A stretch of 64,000 nucleotides of DNA from Pseudanabaena biceps (GCA_013361095.1 JAATWA010000001.1:496001-560000); one strand, 5' to 3'. Positions 44,440-53,109 are shown, numbered from the stretch's first letter. A program made the numbers and translations. The notes: a model not told the origin generated them from the sequence alone.

Positions 44440-44478
44440 TAATTAGGTGTGCGCGGCTAAGCCGCGCACACCTAATTA
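44440..44478. terminator. Perfect hairpin after lspA
   Basis: 18-bp perfect arms, GTGCGCGGC-TAA-GCCGCGCAC apex, starting 20 bases after the lspA stop. Confidence 0.7.
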
Positions 44479-44479
44479 A

Positions 44480-44544
44480 GCAAAAAAACGAAGAGAGTTA
44501 ATTGACGCGCTCTGCGCGTCAATTAACTCTCTTCGTTTTTTTGC
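44480..44544. repeat. Perfect hairpin, 31-bp arms, TCT loop
   Basis: 31-bp perfect arms with runs of A and T at the base and a GACGCGC-TCT-GCGCGTC apex. Lies directly upstream of the ParA-type gene. Confidence 0.85.
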
Positions 44545-44583
44545 TATAGAGTGTAATTAGTAACTTTAGGAGCCATATAGCTT

Positions 44584-45228
44584 ATGTCAAATTCCCCAAA
44601 GATTGTGGTTATTAGCAATGGTAAAGGGGGCGTAGGTAAAACCACAACCACCATATCCTTGGCAGGGATTTTGGCACAAGAAGTCAAAGTATTAGTTGTT
44701 GATGCCGACGTACAGGGCAGTTTGTCTTGGTGGGTGGGACGTAGCGCCCAAAATATGGGATTTGATATTGCCAAAGAAACCGACCCCAATCATCTTAAAA
44801 AACTGCCGAAACTTAGCAGTTACGATCTAGTATTGGTAGACACACCTCCTGCATTGCATTCCCATGCATTGGCGACAGTTGTGGCGATCGCCGACTATTT
44901 AGTTTTGCCCAGTCCTCCTGCACCGATGGACTTAACTGCGCTGATTGAGACTGTTAGCAATACAGTTCGTCCTGCTCAAGTCCCCCATCGAGTCTTACTT
45001 ACCCGCGTTGATCCACGCTGTATTAATGAAGCTCTGGAGGCGCAAAACACTTTATTAGAAGTGGGTGTGCCAGTATTCCATGCTTTTGTGAGAGCTTATA
45101 AAGCCCATGAAAGGGCAGCCCTAGAGGGGAAATTAGTTACAAACTGGAAAGGGAAAAATGCAAAAGAAGCAGAGTCAGACTATCGGCGCGTTGTCGATGA
45201 ACTGCGGCGAGACATTTTAAAGGCTTAG
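44584..45228 (+). CDS. ParA/MinD-family ATPase, McdA-like candidate
   Basis: 214 residues. Deviant Walker A with signature lysine (NGKGGVGKTTTTISLAG, near residue 12), Walker A' in VVDADVQGSLSWW, and Walker B in LVLVDTPPALHS. The protein lacks an N-terminal helix-turn-helix, as in short ParAs that position cargo on the nucleoid. It heads a two-gene unit with a coiled-coil protein ending in a near-terminal tryptophan, which fits the carboxysome-positioning McdA/McdB pair. That assignment is inferred; a plasmid-type ParA or other cargo positioner remains possible. Confidence 0.8.
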   Translation: MSNSPKIVVISNGKGGVGKTTTTISLAGILAQEVKVLVVDADVQGSLSWWVGRSAQNMGFDIAKETDPNHLKKLPKLSSYDLVLVDTPPALHSHALATVVAIADYLVLPSPPAPMDLTALIETVSNTVRPAQVPHRVLLTRVDPRCINEALEAQNTLLEVGVPVFHAFVRAYKAHERAALEGKLVTNWKGKNAKEAESDYRRVVDELRRDILKA

Positions 45229-45286
45229 GTATGACAACAGCTCATCCTGAATTTACACTTAAATTAATTTAAAAATAATATAAAAA

Positions 45287-45961
45287 ATGTCAACCAAAAA
45301 GAAAGTCGGAATCTCAGATTTATTGCGTGATGAAGTCCAGAAAAGCACAACATCCGAGCAAACCATTGAAGTAACCGCCGAAGCTGTTGCGGAACCTATT
45401 GCTGATCCTAAAATTACCAACATTCCTGAATCAGCTCCTCAAGCTAAGTCTTTGATCGCTCCCGCCAGCAATGCCTCAGTTAATCCAGAGGACTCAAACA
45501 AAAAAATTGTTGAATTAGAATCGAGTTTCAAGCGATCGCAACAACGCGAAGCCGAACTATCAGAGGCGATCGCGGATTTGCAAAAAGAGTTAAAGTTTAG
45601 CCACACTAATATTGAGCTTTTGCAAAAATCTCTAGCCGCGATCGAAGGCTTAAAAAATGAACTAGAGCAACAACTTGTAGAAGTTAAGCGTGATAACTTA
45701 CGTCTAGCGGAAGCAAACATTCAACTTTCAGAACAAATCAAAACTCTAGAGTCCTCTCCAGCCAAAGTATCCGAAGTCCCAAGTTCTTCGCAGCTAGCCA
45801 CCCAAAGTCCACAGCCAATCCAAGGTAACAGAGCAACTCCCCGCAAGCAACCCGTTGACCAACCCTATCCCCACCGCGATCGCACTCCCTATACTCGCCC
45901 AACTGGCTCTAATGAGCAGTTACAAAGGATAAACAACAAAAATATCGGCTGGATGGATTAA
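45287..45961 (+). CDS. Coiled-coil partner of the ParA-type ATPase, McdB-like candidate
   Basis: 224 residues. A short basic N terminus (MSTKKKVGISDLLRDEV) is followed by an Ala/Pro-rich linker and a coiled coil at about 75-165 (VELESSFKRSQQREAELS onward). A Gln/Pro/Arg-rich disordered tail ends in NNKNIGWMD. The lone tryptophan three residues from the end matches a feature I recall for McdB proteins. It lies 58 bases after the ATPase and is probably cotranscribed. No sequence similarity can be shown here. Confidence 0.7.
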   Translation: MSTKKKVGISDLLRDEVQKSTTSEQTIEVTAEAVAEPIADPKITNIPESAPQAKSLIAPASNASVNPEDSNKKIVELESSFKRSQQREAELSEAIADLQKELKFSHTNIELLQKSLAAIEGLKNELEQQLVEVKRDNLRLAEANIQLSEQIKTLESSPAKVSEVPSSSQLATQSPQPIQGNRATPRKQPVDQPYPHRDRTPYTRPTGSNEQLQRINNKNIGWMD

Positions 45962-46071
45962 ACTTGGTGTCATTTTCGCTTTCTGTATTACAGCTTATAA
46001 AGCTTTTGAGGATAGCCACTGGTTTACAGAGCTTTTCAATACAAGAAATTTTGTAAAAGTTCTGCTTCTTA

Positions 46072-46124
46072 AAACCCAAGAATGGAATAGCGGCGCGATG
46101 CGCCGCTATTCCATTCTTGGGTTT
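46072..46124. repeat. Perfect hairpin, 25-bp arms, GAT loop
   Basis: 25-bp perfect arms, GCGGCGC-GAT-GCGCCGC apex, base AAACCCAAG. It lies 3 bases from the uraH stop and may terminate it. Confidence 0.85.
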
Positions 46125-46126
46125 GC

Positions 46127-46486
46127 TTAACTGCCGCGATAGGTGCTGTAAGCCCAGAGGGATACTAGCAAGGGGACATGGTAACTACCATCAATATCAG
46201 CAATGCCAAAGCGCACGGGAACGATATTTAAAAAGCTGGGCTGAGACGAAACAGAGCCATAATTATCAAAATAGTCGCCGACATAGAAGCAAATCTCATA
46301 TATTCCCAGCCTGATTTCTGTGCTATTCATCAATAGTTCGTCAGTTCTACCATCTTTATTTGTGGCTGTAGCTTTGAGCAATTTTTTTGAACCGTCATCG
46401 GCGATCGCCCATAGTTCGACCCGCATATTCCGCGCAGGGCAGCCATGCATAGTATCAAGGACATGGGTTGAGAGCTTTCCAGACAT
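46127..46486 (-). CDS. uraH: 5-hydroxyisourate hydrolase
   Basis: Transthyretin-like enzyme that opens 5-hydroxyisourate in urate breakdown to allantoin. The family marks are all present: STHVLDT near the N terminus, VRFGIAD in the middle, YHVPLLVS, and the C-terminal YRGS. Length 119 is typical. It is divergent from an allophanate-hydrolase-like gene, across a 34-bp-arm hairpin. That suggests a ureide-catabolism context. No urate oxidase or OHCU decarboxylase is in the window. Confidence 0.93.
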   Translation of the reverse strand: MSGKLSTHVLDTMHGCPARNMRVELWAIADDGSKKLLKATATNKDGRTDELLMNSTEIRLGIYEICFYVGDYFDNYGSVSSQPSFLNIVPVRFGIADIDGSYHVPLLVSLWAYSTYRGS

Positions 46487-46580
46487 GATTTATTTATATT
46501 TATTTGATATTGAAGTAGTTAGGCGCACCAGAGAAATTTTAAACCTTATTTCACATTTGCATACTGTATACAATAAACTT

Positions 46581-46651
46581 ATGAAGTCCAAATTGCTGTA
46601 ATTAACTGTTGTGCAAAGCACAACAGTTAATTACAGCAATTTGGACTTCAT
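46581..46651. repeat. Perfect hairpin, 34-bp arms, AAA loop
   Basis: One of the two longest stems: 34 bp without a mismatch, apex CTGTTGTGC-AAA-GCACAACAG. It sits in the divergent spacer between uraH and the allophanate-hydrolase-like gene, 27 bases before the latter's start. Confidence 0.9.
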
Positions 46652-46677
46652 TATTAGATTTTAATTTCAGAATATTT

Positions 46678-47082
46678 ATGACAGAAACCAACGGAACAAG
46701 AAGAGTGTTTATATGTGGTTCGGCATTGCGCGGACAGCCAGATCATGGAAATTTGCAAGGTGCAAAGTTTATTCGTACTGCCTCAACTCAGGCGCGTTAT
46801 CGACTTCATTCCGCAGGGGATGGTTGGCATCCTGCAATTTATGAAGTAGCGACGGATGGAATTTCTATTTCTGGTGAAGTTTACGAAATGCAAATTGCAG
46901 AATTTGACTATCTTGCTAGCAATGAGCCACCAAATATGTACCCTGCTGATGTTTATTTGGAGGATGGTGAGATTTTGACTGCTTTTCTATATCCTCAAGA
47001 GTTGATTGAGCAGTTTAGCTGGAAAGATATTTCTGATTTGGGTGGATGGGCTGCGTATAAAAAAGAACTTCTCAAGGCTTAA
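46678..47082 (+). CDS. Allophanate hydrolase-related / gamma-glutamylcyclotransferase-fold protein
   Basis: 134 residues from the ATG at 46678; the frame upstream reads through a hairpin and is not credible. It resembles the small C-terminal domain of allophanate hydrolases: VFICGSALRGQPDHGNL, then ARYRLHSAGDGWHPAIYEV, cited as RLHSAGDGWHPAIY, then ISGEVYEM and EPPNMYP. The amidase domain is absent. A role in ureide or urea carboxylation metabolism is inferred from this resemblance and the divergent uraH. Confidence 0.75.
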   Translation: MTETNGTRRVFICGSALRGQPDHGNLQGAKFIRTASTQARYRLHSAGDGWHPAIYEVATDGISISGEVYEMQIAEFDYLASNEPPNMYPADVYLEDGEILTAFLYPQELIEQFSWKDISDLGGWAAYKKELLKA

Positions 47083-47117
47083 TATAGCTGTCACCATTCA
47101 TGTTAGGACACAAACCC

Positions 47118-47160
47118 CAAACATTGTGAGGCGCAGCTTCGCGCCGCCTCACAATGTTTG
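47118..47160. repeat. Hairpin, about 20-bp arms
   Basis: Arms with a few mismatches near the apex and a TTC loop. The arm word CAAACATTGTGAG is shared with 1936-1990. Preceded by TGTCACCATT and TTAGGACA. A short GTGCGGCAC-TTT-GCGCCGCAC hairpin follows at 47175-47195. Confidence 0.7.
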
Positions 47161-47197
47161 ATTTTAAACAAGTGGTGCGGCACTTTGCGCCGCACAT

Positions 47198-47710
47198 TTA
47201 AGACTCATCAATTTTGGCATTTTTACGAAAAGCTCGATCAATCGCAGGTGTAAGCAAAATCCCGATCGCGATCGCATTACCAATCGCGAGGTAAGGATTG
47301 AGCAACATTAATCTTGATACTGACTCATCTACTCCCGCCGTCAAAGCATCATCAAAAATAGTTGGAATCTCTAAAAGTTTTGCTGCCGAGGGGGGCGAAA
47401 TCCATTTTAAAGAAGCCGCGATCGCAGGAAACATCACGGAGCTAAACAGACAAAGACTGATAAATCGCGCCCAAGACTTTAAATTCCATAGTCCAATTGC
47501 CAATAGAATTGGCACGGTTCCAAATCCTAAAATCGCTAACCCTGAGACTAATTGTAAATTGATAGAATTGCTGTCAGCTAGGGGAAGATTGCCAACTGCG
47601 GAGCGATAGATAGAGAAAGCAAGCAGGCGATCGCAAATCATGATTAGACTAACGACGATCATTGTAGTAGCTAGAATCGTGACTAAAAGAGGACGCTTAG
47701 AAGTTTTCAT
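47198..47710 (-). CDS. Membrane protein of unknown function downstream of a P-type ATPase
   Basis: 170 residues with four predicted membrane helices (about 10-32, 52-72, 80-100, 135-157). There are no motifs I recognise. Its ATG shares one base with the TAA of the ATPase gene (TAATG at 47712-47708), so it is translationally coupled. An accessory role for the transporter is possible. The C terminus is basic (RAFRKNAKIDES). Confidence 0.75.
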   Translation of the reverse strand: MKTSKRPLLVTILATTMIVVSLIMICDRLLAFSIYRSAVGNLPLADSNSINLQLVSGLAILGFGTVPILLAIGLWNLKSWARFISLCLFSSVMFPAIAASLKWISPPSAAKLLEIPTIFDDALTAGVDESVSRLMLLNPYLAIGNAIAIGILLTPAIDRAFRKNAKIDES

Positions 47711-50211
47711 TAGGGTTGACTGAGGTAATGCGGTAATTTGCGAGACAGATTGCTCGACTGAAACATGCGTAACAAGTAGTAACTAGAAGTTGGTAAAAAG
47801 AGGATCATCGTCCAGCCAAATTGATCGGGAACTTCCACTTGAAAAAACTGGGGAAACATCAACATCAAAGCGATCGATAATCCCACTGAAACCACTCCTA
47901 AAATTGTGGAGGTTAAGTTTTTAAGAAAGGTGCGGGTTTTAAAGATAGAAATATCGGTTAACGCCCAAAAGACAAACAGACAGAAGACCGTACCAATAAT
48001 CGTACTAACTCCCTGTGCCTGACCTCTAGCTATATCTTGGAAGGTACTAGCACTAATCATTGCTGAATCTCCATCAGAAACTTTGAGCAACGCCCAACCA
48101 CTAATGTAATAAGAGAAGACATAGCCAATGGTCATCGCGATCGCGCCAAAAATACCTGCGAGACAACTGTAACCCAGTACATCCCGCAAAAAGTTTTCTA
48201 ACCTTCTAGGTTTGAGCCAACCAAAAGCAATCCAAATCGTCGGCAACCCAACTACTGCCATCGTTAAAACCGTCATTTGGCGAGGTTCTACGGGAAAAGG
48301 AAGACGGACAAATCCTGCAAAGGAAATAGTCAAAATCACCATGATATTTTTGGTGAGATAGAGCAGAGCAGAAGAAAGAATCTTTTGTTTAATGTCATCA
48401 CCTGCGGCGAAGGCTTGGGGTAACGCTGCCAGATTGTTGTCTAACAAAACAATATCAGCGACATCTTTACTAATCTGTGCGCCATCATTCATGGCGATCG
48501 CCAGTTGGGCTTCCTTAAAAGCAGGTACGTCATTTACGCCATCACCCACCATACCGACATAGCCGCCTTTTTTGACCATTGCCGCAATCAAGCGGCGTTT
48601 CATGTCAGGGGTAATTCTACCGAATACTGTGCCAGAGGCGGCAGCGCGACTAAAGGTTTGATTGTCCATCGCTTCTAGAGTTTTTTGGGTAAATACTGCG
48701 TCATCAGGAACGGCAATACCCGCTTGCCGCGCGATCGAGGTTACAGTTTCGACACTATCCCCAGAAATCACCTTGAGACGAATATTTTGATTTTGGAGCT
48801 TGGCGATCGTTTCAATTACATCTGGACGCAGACTGTCTTCTAGCAGCACTAGGCCGCGATCGCGAATATTATTAGGTAAACTAGGATTTTTGTCAGATAC
48901 ATTGATCGCCTCTTCACTAGTCACCACGGCGATCGCTCTAAGTCCTTGACGCGCATATTGTTTAGCTTGTTCTTGCATTTCTGGATTAGTTAACAAGATT
49001 TCAGGCGCACCCACCATAATCGTCGTGCCGATATCAATGGCTATCGCTCCCCATTTGCGGCTAGAGCTAAATGGAACTTCACTGACAAACTTAGCTTGCG
49101 ATCGGGGTTTATCTGTAAATGCTGCCATAGCTTTAGCACTACTATTTTGCGTTCCCATTAAGCTGGTATAGAGCGCAATCAATTCCCTTAATGAGTTCTC
49201 ATCCGTATCGCCCAGTGGCTCGATAGACTTCACTACGAGCTTGTTTTGAGTTAGCGTCCCTGTCTTATCAGTACAGAGAATGCGAACGCTATTCATCGAA
49301 TCTACAGCATTAATTTTTTGAATCAACGTGCGGCGCTTGCTGATTTCCACTGCCCCGATCGCAAAGGCAACACTAATCGACAGCACTAATCCTGCGGGGA
49401 CAAAACTATTCACAATTACCGAAGCATAGCGAATCGTATCCACTATTGTCTGTCCTGAGTTGAGACTAGAGACAAGATGTAAGAACGCCGCCACCATCAA
49501 CACCAATACAAAAATCTCCACCAGAACATCGATCTTTTTTTGTAAGGGTGTGAACACTCTCTTATATACTCGCGAAGACTGAGATAGCTTCACTGCATAG
49601 CTTTCATTGCCAATCTTGTCAGCCCTAAATACACAACTTCCTGCCAAACAGAAAGAACCTGACAACACAATATCGTCAATCTGCTTCGCCACGGGATCAG
49701 ATTCTCCAGTCAGCAGAGACTCATCCATTTCCACATTTTGCGAGATGATCACGGCTCCATCCACAGGAGCGCGATCGCCTGGGTTTAGCTCGATCATGTC
49801 ATCACGCACCACCTCACCGACGGGGATTTCTTGCGCTGTGCCATCGCGCCGCACTTTTACTTTCTGCACCGACAGCAAAGCCAGCTTATCAAGGGTTAAT
49901 TTAGCTTGAATTTCTTGGGTCACGCCCACCAAAATATTCATAAATACTGAGAAGCCTGAGAAAAAAGCATCAGTAATCTGCCCCAGAGCCATCATCAGCA
50001 ATAAAATCACTCCAAAGGTGACATTAAATAATGTAAAAACATTTTCTTTAAAAATATCTTGGTAAGTACGACTTGATCGCATCACCACCACATTAAGGTC
50101 ACCGCGCTGCTTACGTTCCGCCACTTCCGCGCTACTGAGTCCGCCTTCACTAATTGGCAAGGCGATCGCCGATGTTGGTGTATTTGCTGAGATAGGTTCT
50201 GACATAGCCAT
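47710..50211 (-). CDS. P-type cation-translocating ATPase (CtpE-like)
   Basis: 833 residues. Actuator TGES at 168-171, membrane segment M4 with VPAGL at 271-275, phosphorylation motif DKTGT with D315, then MVGDGVNDVPAFKEA in the hinge. Ten or so membrane helices. The VPAGL variant and lack of metal-binding N-terminal domains point to CtpE/CaxP-like Ca2+ pumps rather than heavy-metal pumps. Substrate is inferred. It is followed by a coupled small membrane protein. Confidence 0.85.
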   Translation of the reverse strand: MAMSEPISANTPTSAIALPISEGGLSSAEVAERKQRGDLNVVVMRSSRTYQDIFKENVFTLFNVTFGVILLLMMALGQITDAFFSGFSVFMNILVGVTQEIQAKLTLDKLALLSVQKVKVRRDGTAQEIPVGEVVRDDMIELNPGDRAPVDGAVIISQNVEMDESLLTGESDPVAKQIDDIVLSGSFCLAGSCVFRADKIGNESYAVKLSQSSRVYKRVFTPLQKKIDVLVEIFVLVLMVAAFLHLVSSLNSGQTIVDTIRYASVIVNSFVPAGLVLSISVAFAIGAVEISKRRTLIQKINAVDSMNSVRILCTDKTGTLTQNKLVVKSIEPLGDTDENSLRELIALYTSLMGTQNSSAKAMAAFTDKPRSQAKFVSEVPFSSSRKWGAIAIDIGTTIMVGAPEILLTNPEMQEQAKQYARQGLRAIAVVTSEEAINVSDKNPSLPNNIRDRGLVLLEDSLRPDVIETIAKLQNQNIRLKVISGDSVETVTSIARQAGIAVPDDAVFTQKTLEAMDNQTFSRAAASGTVFGRITPDMKRRLIAAMVKKGGYVGMVGDGVNDVPAFKEAQLAIAMNDGAQISKDVADIVLLDNNLAALPQAFAAGDDIKQKILSSALLYLTKNIMVILTISFAGFVRLPFPVEPRQMTVLTMAVVGLPTIWIAFGWLKPRRLENFLRDVLGYSCLAGIFGAIAMTIGYVFSYYISGWALLKVSDGDSAMISASTFQDIARGQAQGVSTIIGTVFCLFVFWALTDISIFKTRTFLKNLTSTILGVVSVGLSIALMLMFPQFFQVEVPDQFGWTMILFLPTSSYYLLRMFQSSNLSRKLPHYLSQP

Positions 50212-50269
50212 ACAGTTAGCGTTTCTGTAATGGAGTATAAGCTACAGCGCTTCAAGCTGACGTAAAAAC

Positions 50270-50318
50270 CAACAAACTTAAAAAAGTGTTGCGTGGCAAC
50301 ACTTTTTTAAGTTTGTTG
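50270..50318. repeat. Perfect hairpin, 23-bp arms, GTG loop
   Basis: 23-bp perfect arms, apex GTGTTGC-GTG-GCAACAC, similar to the apex at 3330-3376. Lies upstream of the P-type ATPase. Confidence 0.85.
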
Positions 50319-50345
50319 TATAGCTGCCAAGTGTAATAAAACCCA

Positions 50346-50384
50346 ATAATTGGCTGGCGGCGCTCCGCGCCGCCAGCCAATTAT
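50346..50384. repeat. Perfect hairpin, 18-bp arms, TCC loop
   Basis: 18-bp perfect arms with a GCTGGCGGCGC apex arm shared with 14567-14625. Confidence 0.85.
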
Positions 50385-50386
50385 AT

Positions 50387-50429
50387 CAAAAGAGGAATGG
50401 TGGCGCTTCGCGCCACCATTCCTCTTTTG
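50387..50429. repeat. Perfect hairpin, 20-bp arms, TTC loop
   Basis: 20-bp perfect arms, GGTGGCGC-TTC-GCGCCACC apex. Lies 2 bases after the previous hairpin. Confidence 0.85.
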
Positions 50430-50460
50430 GTTCGAGCTTAAGCGCAAAGCGCTCAAACCA

Positions 50461-51348
50461 TCAAATTTCTATAGTTTTGTGGAAATCAGTGTAATCAAGA
50501 TAGCGATGACCATCATTACCCATATGAATTACATCCACAAAACGATGATCAAACTTCAAACTACGCGATGCGTAGAAATGCCGCGCATGGATAGTCCCTT
50601 CGATAGTTTCATCAACACCCGTCAGTGAAACAAGAATTTGAGCATGGAGTCTTTCCATTGTTGTGGGAGTAAGTCCAAATAGAGGACTGCTTTCATTGAT
50701 CGTATGCATCACTGTCCATGACAGCAAAAATACAGGCGAATGATCACGCACTAATTTGAGTTCATGCAACCTCCGCATCATTTGCCCTTCCGCAGTCACT
50801 TCATCGATCATCAGATAAACTCTTAACTGTGCTTCGAGAATATTATTACGGCGCTCATTAGCAGTCCGAAATATGAGTGTAGGCACACCGTTATAGTCAT
50901 GAATCGTAGCCACGCGGCTAAACATTACACGGGAAGAAGATTTAGCAAACCTTGTAAAAGCGATTCCCGTAATCACCGCAAACAACATCAAACTCGCGAT
51001 CGACTCTAAAGTCACAATCAAGTTGGCGTAGAGCGTCTGGGGACTCATGACCCCATAGCCAATGGAAGCAAGGGTCTGCACACTAAAAAAGAAAGCTTCC
51101 AAAAAGCCAATTTTCTCTACACCCGCGATCGCATTGGCATCTAGCAAATAGAGAACTGCAAATACCCCATTGAGAAATACATCAAAGAGCATCACAATCG
51201 CCGCAAACCCGATCCAAGGAATCGTTAGCAGCAAATGATAGGGATCGCGAAAGTATGAATACCAATCATTGCCGCCGACAACTTGCAGAATGCCGTCACG
51301 CTGTTCTAGCTTGATGAGATGACGATTGAGCCTAGGTTTGATTCCCAT
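50461..51348 (-). CDS. Inward-rectifier potassium channel (KirBac family)
   Basis: 295 residues. Two membrane helices (about 40-68 and 110-135) flank a pore helix with selectivity filter TLASIGYG. The cytoplasmic immunoglobulin-like Kir domain (about 150-290) has RVATIHDYNGVPTLIFRTANERRN, cited as NGVPTLIFRTANERRN, and the LLSWTVMHTI and DETIEGTIHARHFY strings. Length and layout match KirBac channels. It conducts K+ and may be gated by lipids or pH. It neighbours a P-type ATPase on the same strand. Confidence 0.92.
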   Translation of the reverse strand: MGIKPRLNRHLIKLEQRDGILQVVGGNDWYSYFRDPYHLLLTIPWIGFAAIVMLFDVFLNGVFAVLYLLDANAIAGVEKIGFLEAFFFSVQTLASIGYGVMSPQTLYANLIVTLESIASLMLFAVITGIAFTRFAKSSSRVMFSRVATIHDYNGVPTLIFRTANERRNNILEAQLRVYLMIDEVTAEGQMMRRLHELKLVRDHSPVFLLSWTVMHTINESSPLFGLTPTTMERLHAQILVSLTGVDETIEGTIHARHFYASRSLKFDHRFVDVIHMGNDGHRYLDYTDFHKTIEI

Positions 51349-51427
51349 AAATAAAGAGTGCTATCACAATATTGAAGACTACATGCTAGTATAAGCGACA
51401 CTTTTTCACGCTCAGATTAGTTTCCAA

Positions 51428-52144
51428 ATGACCCAAGTTCATACCTTTCCAGACTTACAGACAGGGCGACTTGTTAGTCGTTACAAACGTTTTTTTGCCG
51501 ATATTCAACTGGATAATGGAGAATTAATTACGGCTCACTGTGCTAATACAGGCCCGATGACAGGTGTATGCGAGATCGGCAGTCCAGTGTTAGTCTCATT
51601 TCATGATAATCCTAAGCGCAAATTAGCCTATAGCTGGGAAGCTATTTATCTTGATGAACAATGGATCGGCGTTAATACCAGTCTTCCCAATCGCGTAATC
51701 GGACATATGCTCGATCGCCATTTAATCCCAGAGTTAGAACCTTACACAATAGTTAAAGGAGAAGTTGCCTATGGAAATGAGAAGAGTCGTATTGATTTCT
51801 TGATAACCAAGGAAGAAGAGCCTTCTCTCAAGACCTATGTGGAAGTAAAAAATACAACTTGGTGTAAGGGAAGCTTGGCGTTGTTTCCAGACACAGTGAC
51901 AACGCGAGGTCAAAAGCATTTACGCGAGTTAATGTCAGTAATTACCGAAGATACGGCGGCGGCTTTAATTTTCTTTATCAATCGCGGCGATTGCGATCGC
52001 TTTGCCGCTGGAGCAGAAGCTGATCCTGAATATGCCAAATTACTAAAACAGGCGATCGCTAAAGGCGTGAAGGTATTGCCCTGTAGATTTGCGATCGAGC
52101 CAACTAAGATAACTTATCTAGGCTTAGCGAATTTGGAAGTCTAA
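51428..52144 (+). CDS. sfsA: SfsA family DNA/RNA-binding nuclease-like protein
   Basis: 238 residues. An N-terminal OB-like domain holds RYKRFFADIQLDNGE and AHCANTGPMTGV. A PD-(D/E)XK-like core follows with SRIDFLI, then YVEVKNTTW and FPDTVTTRGQKHLREL. The original E. coli name refers to sugar-fermentation stimulation; nuclease activity is reported for the family. It is divergent from the KirBac gene. Confidence 0.93.
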   Translation: MTQVHTFPDLQTGRLVSRYKRFFADIQLDNGELITAHCANTGPMTGVCEIGSPVLVSFHDNPKRKLAYSWEAIYLDEQWIGVNTSLPNRVIGHMLDRHLIPELEPYTIVKGEVAYGNEKSRIDFLITKEEEPSLKTYVEVKNTTWCKGSLALFPDTVTTRGQKHLRELMSVITEDTAAALIFFINRGDCDRFAAGAEADPEYAKLLKQAIAKGVKVLPCRFAIEPTKITYLGLANLEV

Positions 52145-52153
52145 AAACTTTTT

Positions 52154-52200
52154 TCTGACATAAAAAAAGCGCGGCAAAGTCACGCTTTTTTTATGTCAGA
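52154..52200 (+). terminator. Terminator of sfsA
   Basis: 18-bp perfect arms with A7 and T7 tracts and an 11-base loop, 9 bases past the sfsA stop. Confidence 0.75.
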
Positions 52201-52271
52201 AGAAAGTATGGAATAACTTACCGTGCTTCCCTTTTTAGAGTAATTATTTGAGAAGTTGTGAGACTTTACGA

Positions 52272-52352
52272 CTAAGTAAATGGTCTAACAATTTTCCAAA
52301 ATGCGTAAGGCACTCCAAAACCTAAAACCAACCAAATTGTTAGCTCTGCCAT
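52272..52352 (-). CDS. Possible 26-residue membrane peptide
   Basis: A short frame (MAELTIWLVLGFGVPYAFW and seven more residues, ending VRPFT). It would form one hydrophobic helix with a basic end, like the one-helix subunits of photosynthetic complexes, but it matches none I remember. The ribosome site is poor. A TATACT -10-like box lies at 52398-52393. It could be chance. Confidence 0.3.
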   Translation of the reverse strand: MAELTIWLVLGFGVPYAFWKIVRPFT

Positions 52353-52584
52353 ATCTTAATCAGTACACCCTATTAGTGAAAGATTTTTATGTAGTATAAG
52401 TCACTCTCTAGATCTATATCATACCCAATAGCAAATTTATCAACTATAGCCATTCGGGTGACTTTACAAACGATCAAGCTAAATTTTTTCACCAAACCAT
52501 CCAACTTGTGATAGTCTGTCTGCCTAACGGGGTTACTCCTAAAACAATTAAGTAAATCGTTTCTCACACAAGGAAGTGATATCT

Positions 52585-53109
52585 GTGAAAAATCCAACTA
52601 ATCTCACAAAAATTTTGGTCAGCCTGACTGCATTAGGATGCACGTCAGCGATCGCGGTTCCGTCCGCGCAATCCCAGCCAGCCTATGGCAGCTATTTAGG
52701 CGCAGGTGCAAGTTTTGGCTTTACTAGTGGCAACTCTAGTGCAGGGGAAAGTTCTCGTACTTCTGCATTAATTGCCGCCCGCTATAAGTTTTTAGAATTT
52801 CCAATTTCCTTAAGGACTCAAATATTAATTGGTAATAGTACGGCGGTAGTGCCTACCATTTCTTTTGATGTTCCTCTAAATTTTGATACAGATGTTTATA
52901 TTGGCGCAGGTGTGGCTCTCTCCAATACGGTTGACACCACACCAGTGGGTAACAAAAATAGTTTTGTTATTCAACCAGGGATTGATTACACCTTGCCCAA
53001 CAGCAATCTAGTTTTATTTAGCAACGTTATCTTTGCTTTTGATGCCTATCGCAACTCTTCGGGGACTTCGGCAACTTCTTTACAAACTGGTCTAGGTTTA
53101 CGGTTTTAA
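52585..53109 (+). CDS. Outer-membrane beta-barrel-like protein
   Basis: 174 residues from the GTG at 52585, which has AAGGAAG at a proper distance; the GTG at 52576 is inside that site. A signal peptide (about 1-35, ending near AQSQPAYG) is followed by alternating hydrophobic strands and a terminal aromatic (GLGLRF), typical of small barrels. I do not recognise the family. Location in the outer membrane is inferred. A hairpin pair follows the stop. Confidence 0.7.
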   Translation: MKNPTNLTKILVSLTALGCTSAIAVPSAQSQPAYGSYLGAGASFGFTSGNSSAGESSRTSALIAARYKFLEFPISLRTQILIGNSTAVVPTISFDVPLNFDTDVYIGAGVALSNTVDTTPVGNKNSFVIQPGIDYTLPNSNLVLFSNVIFAFDAYRNSSGTSATSLQTGLGLRF

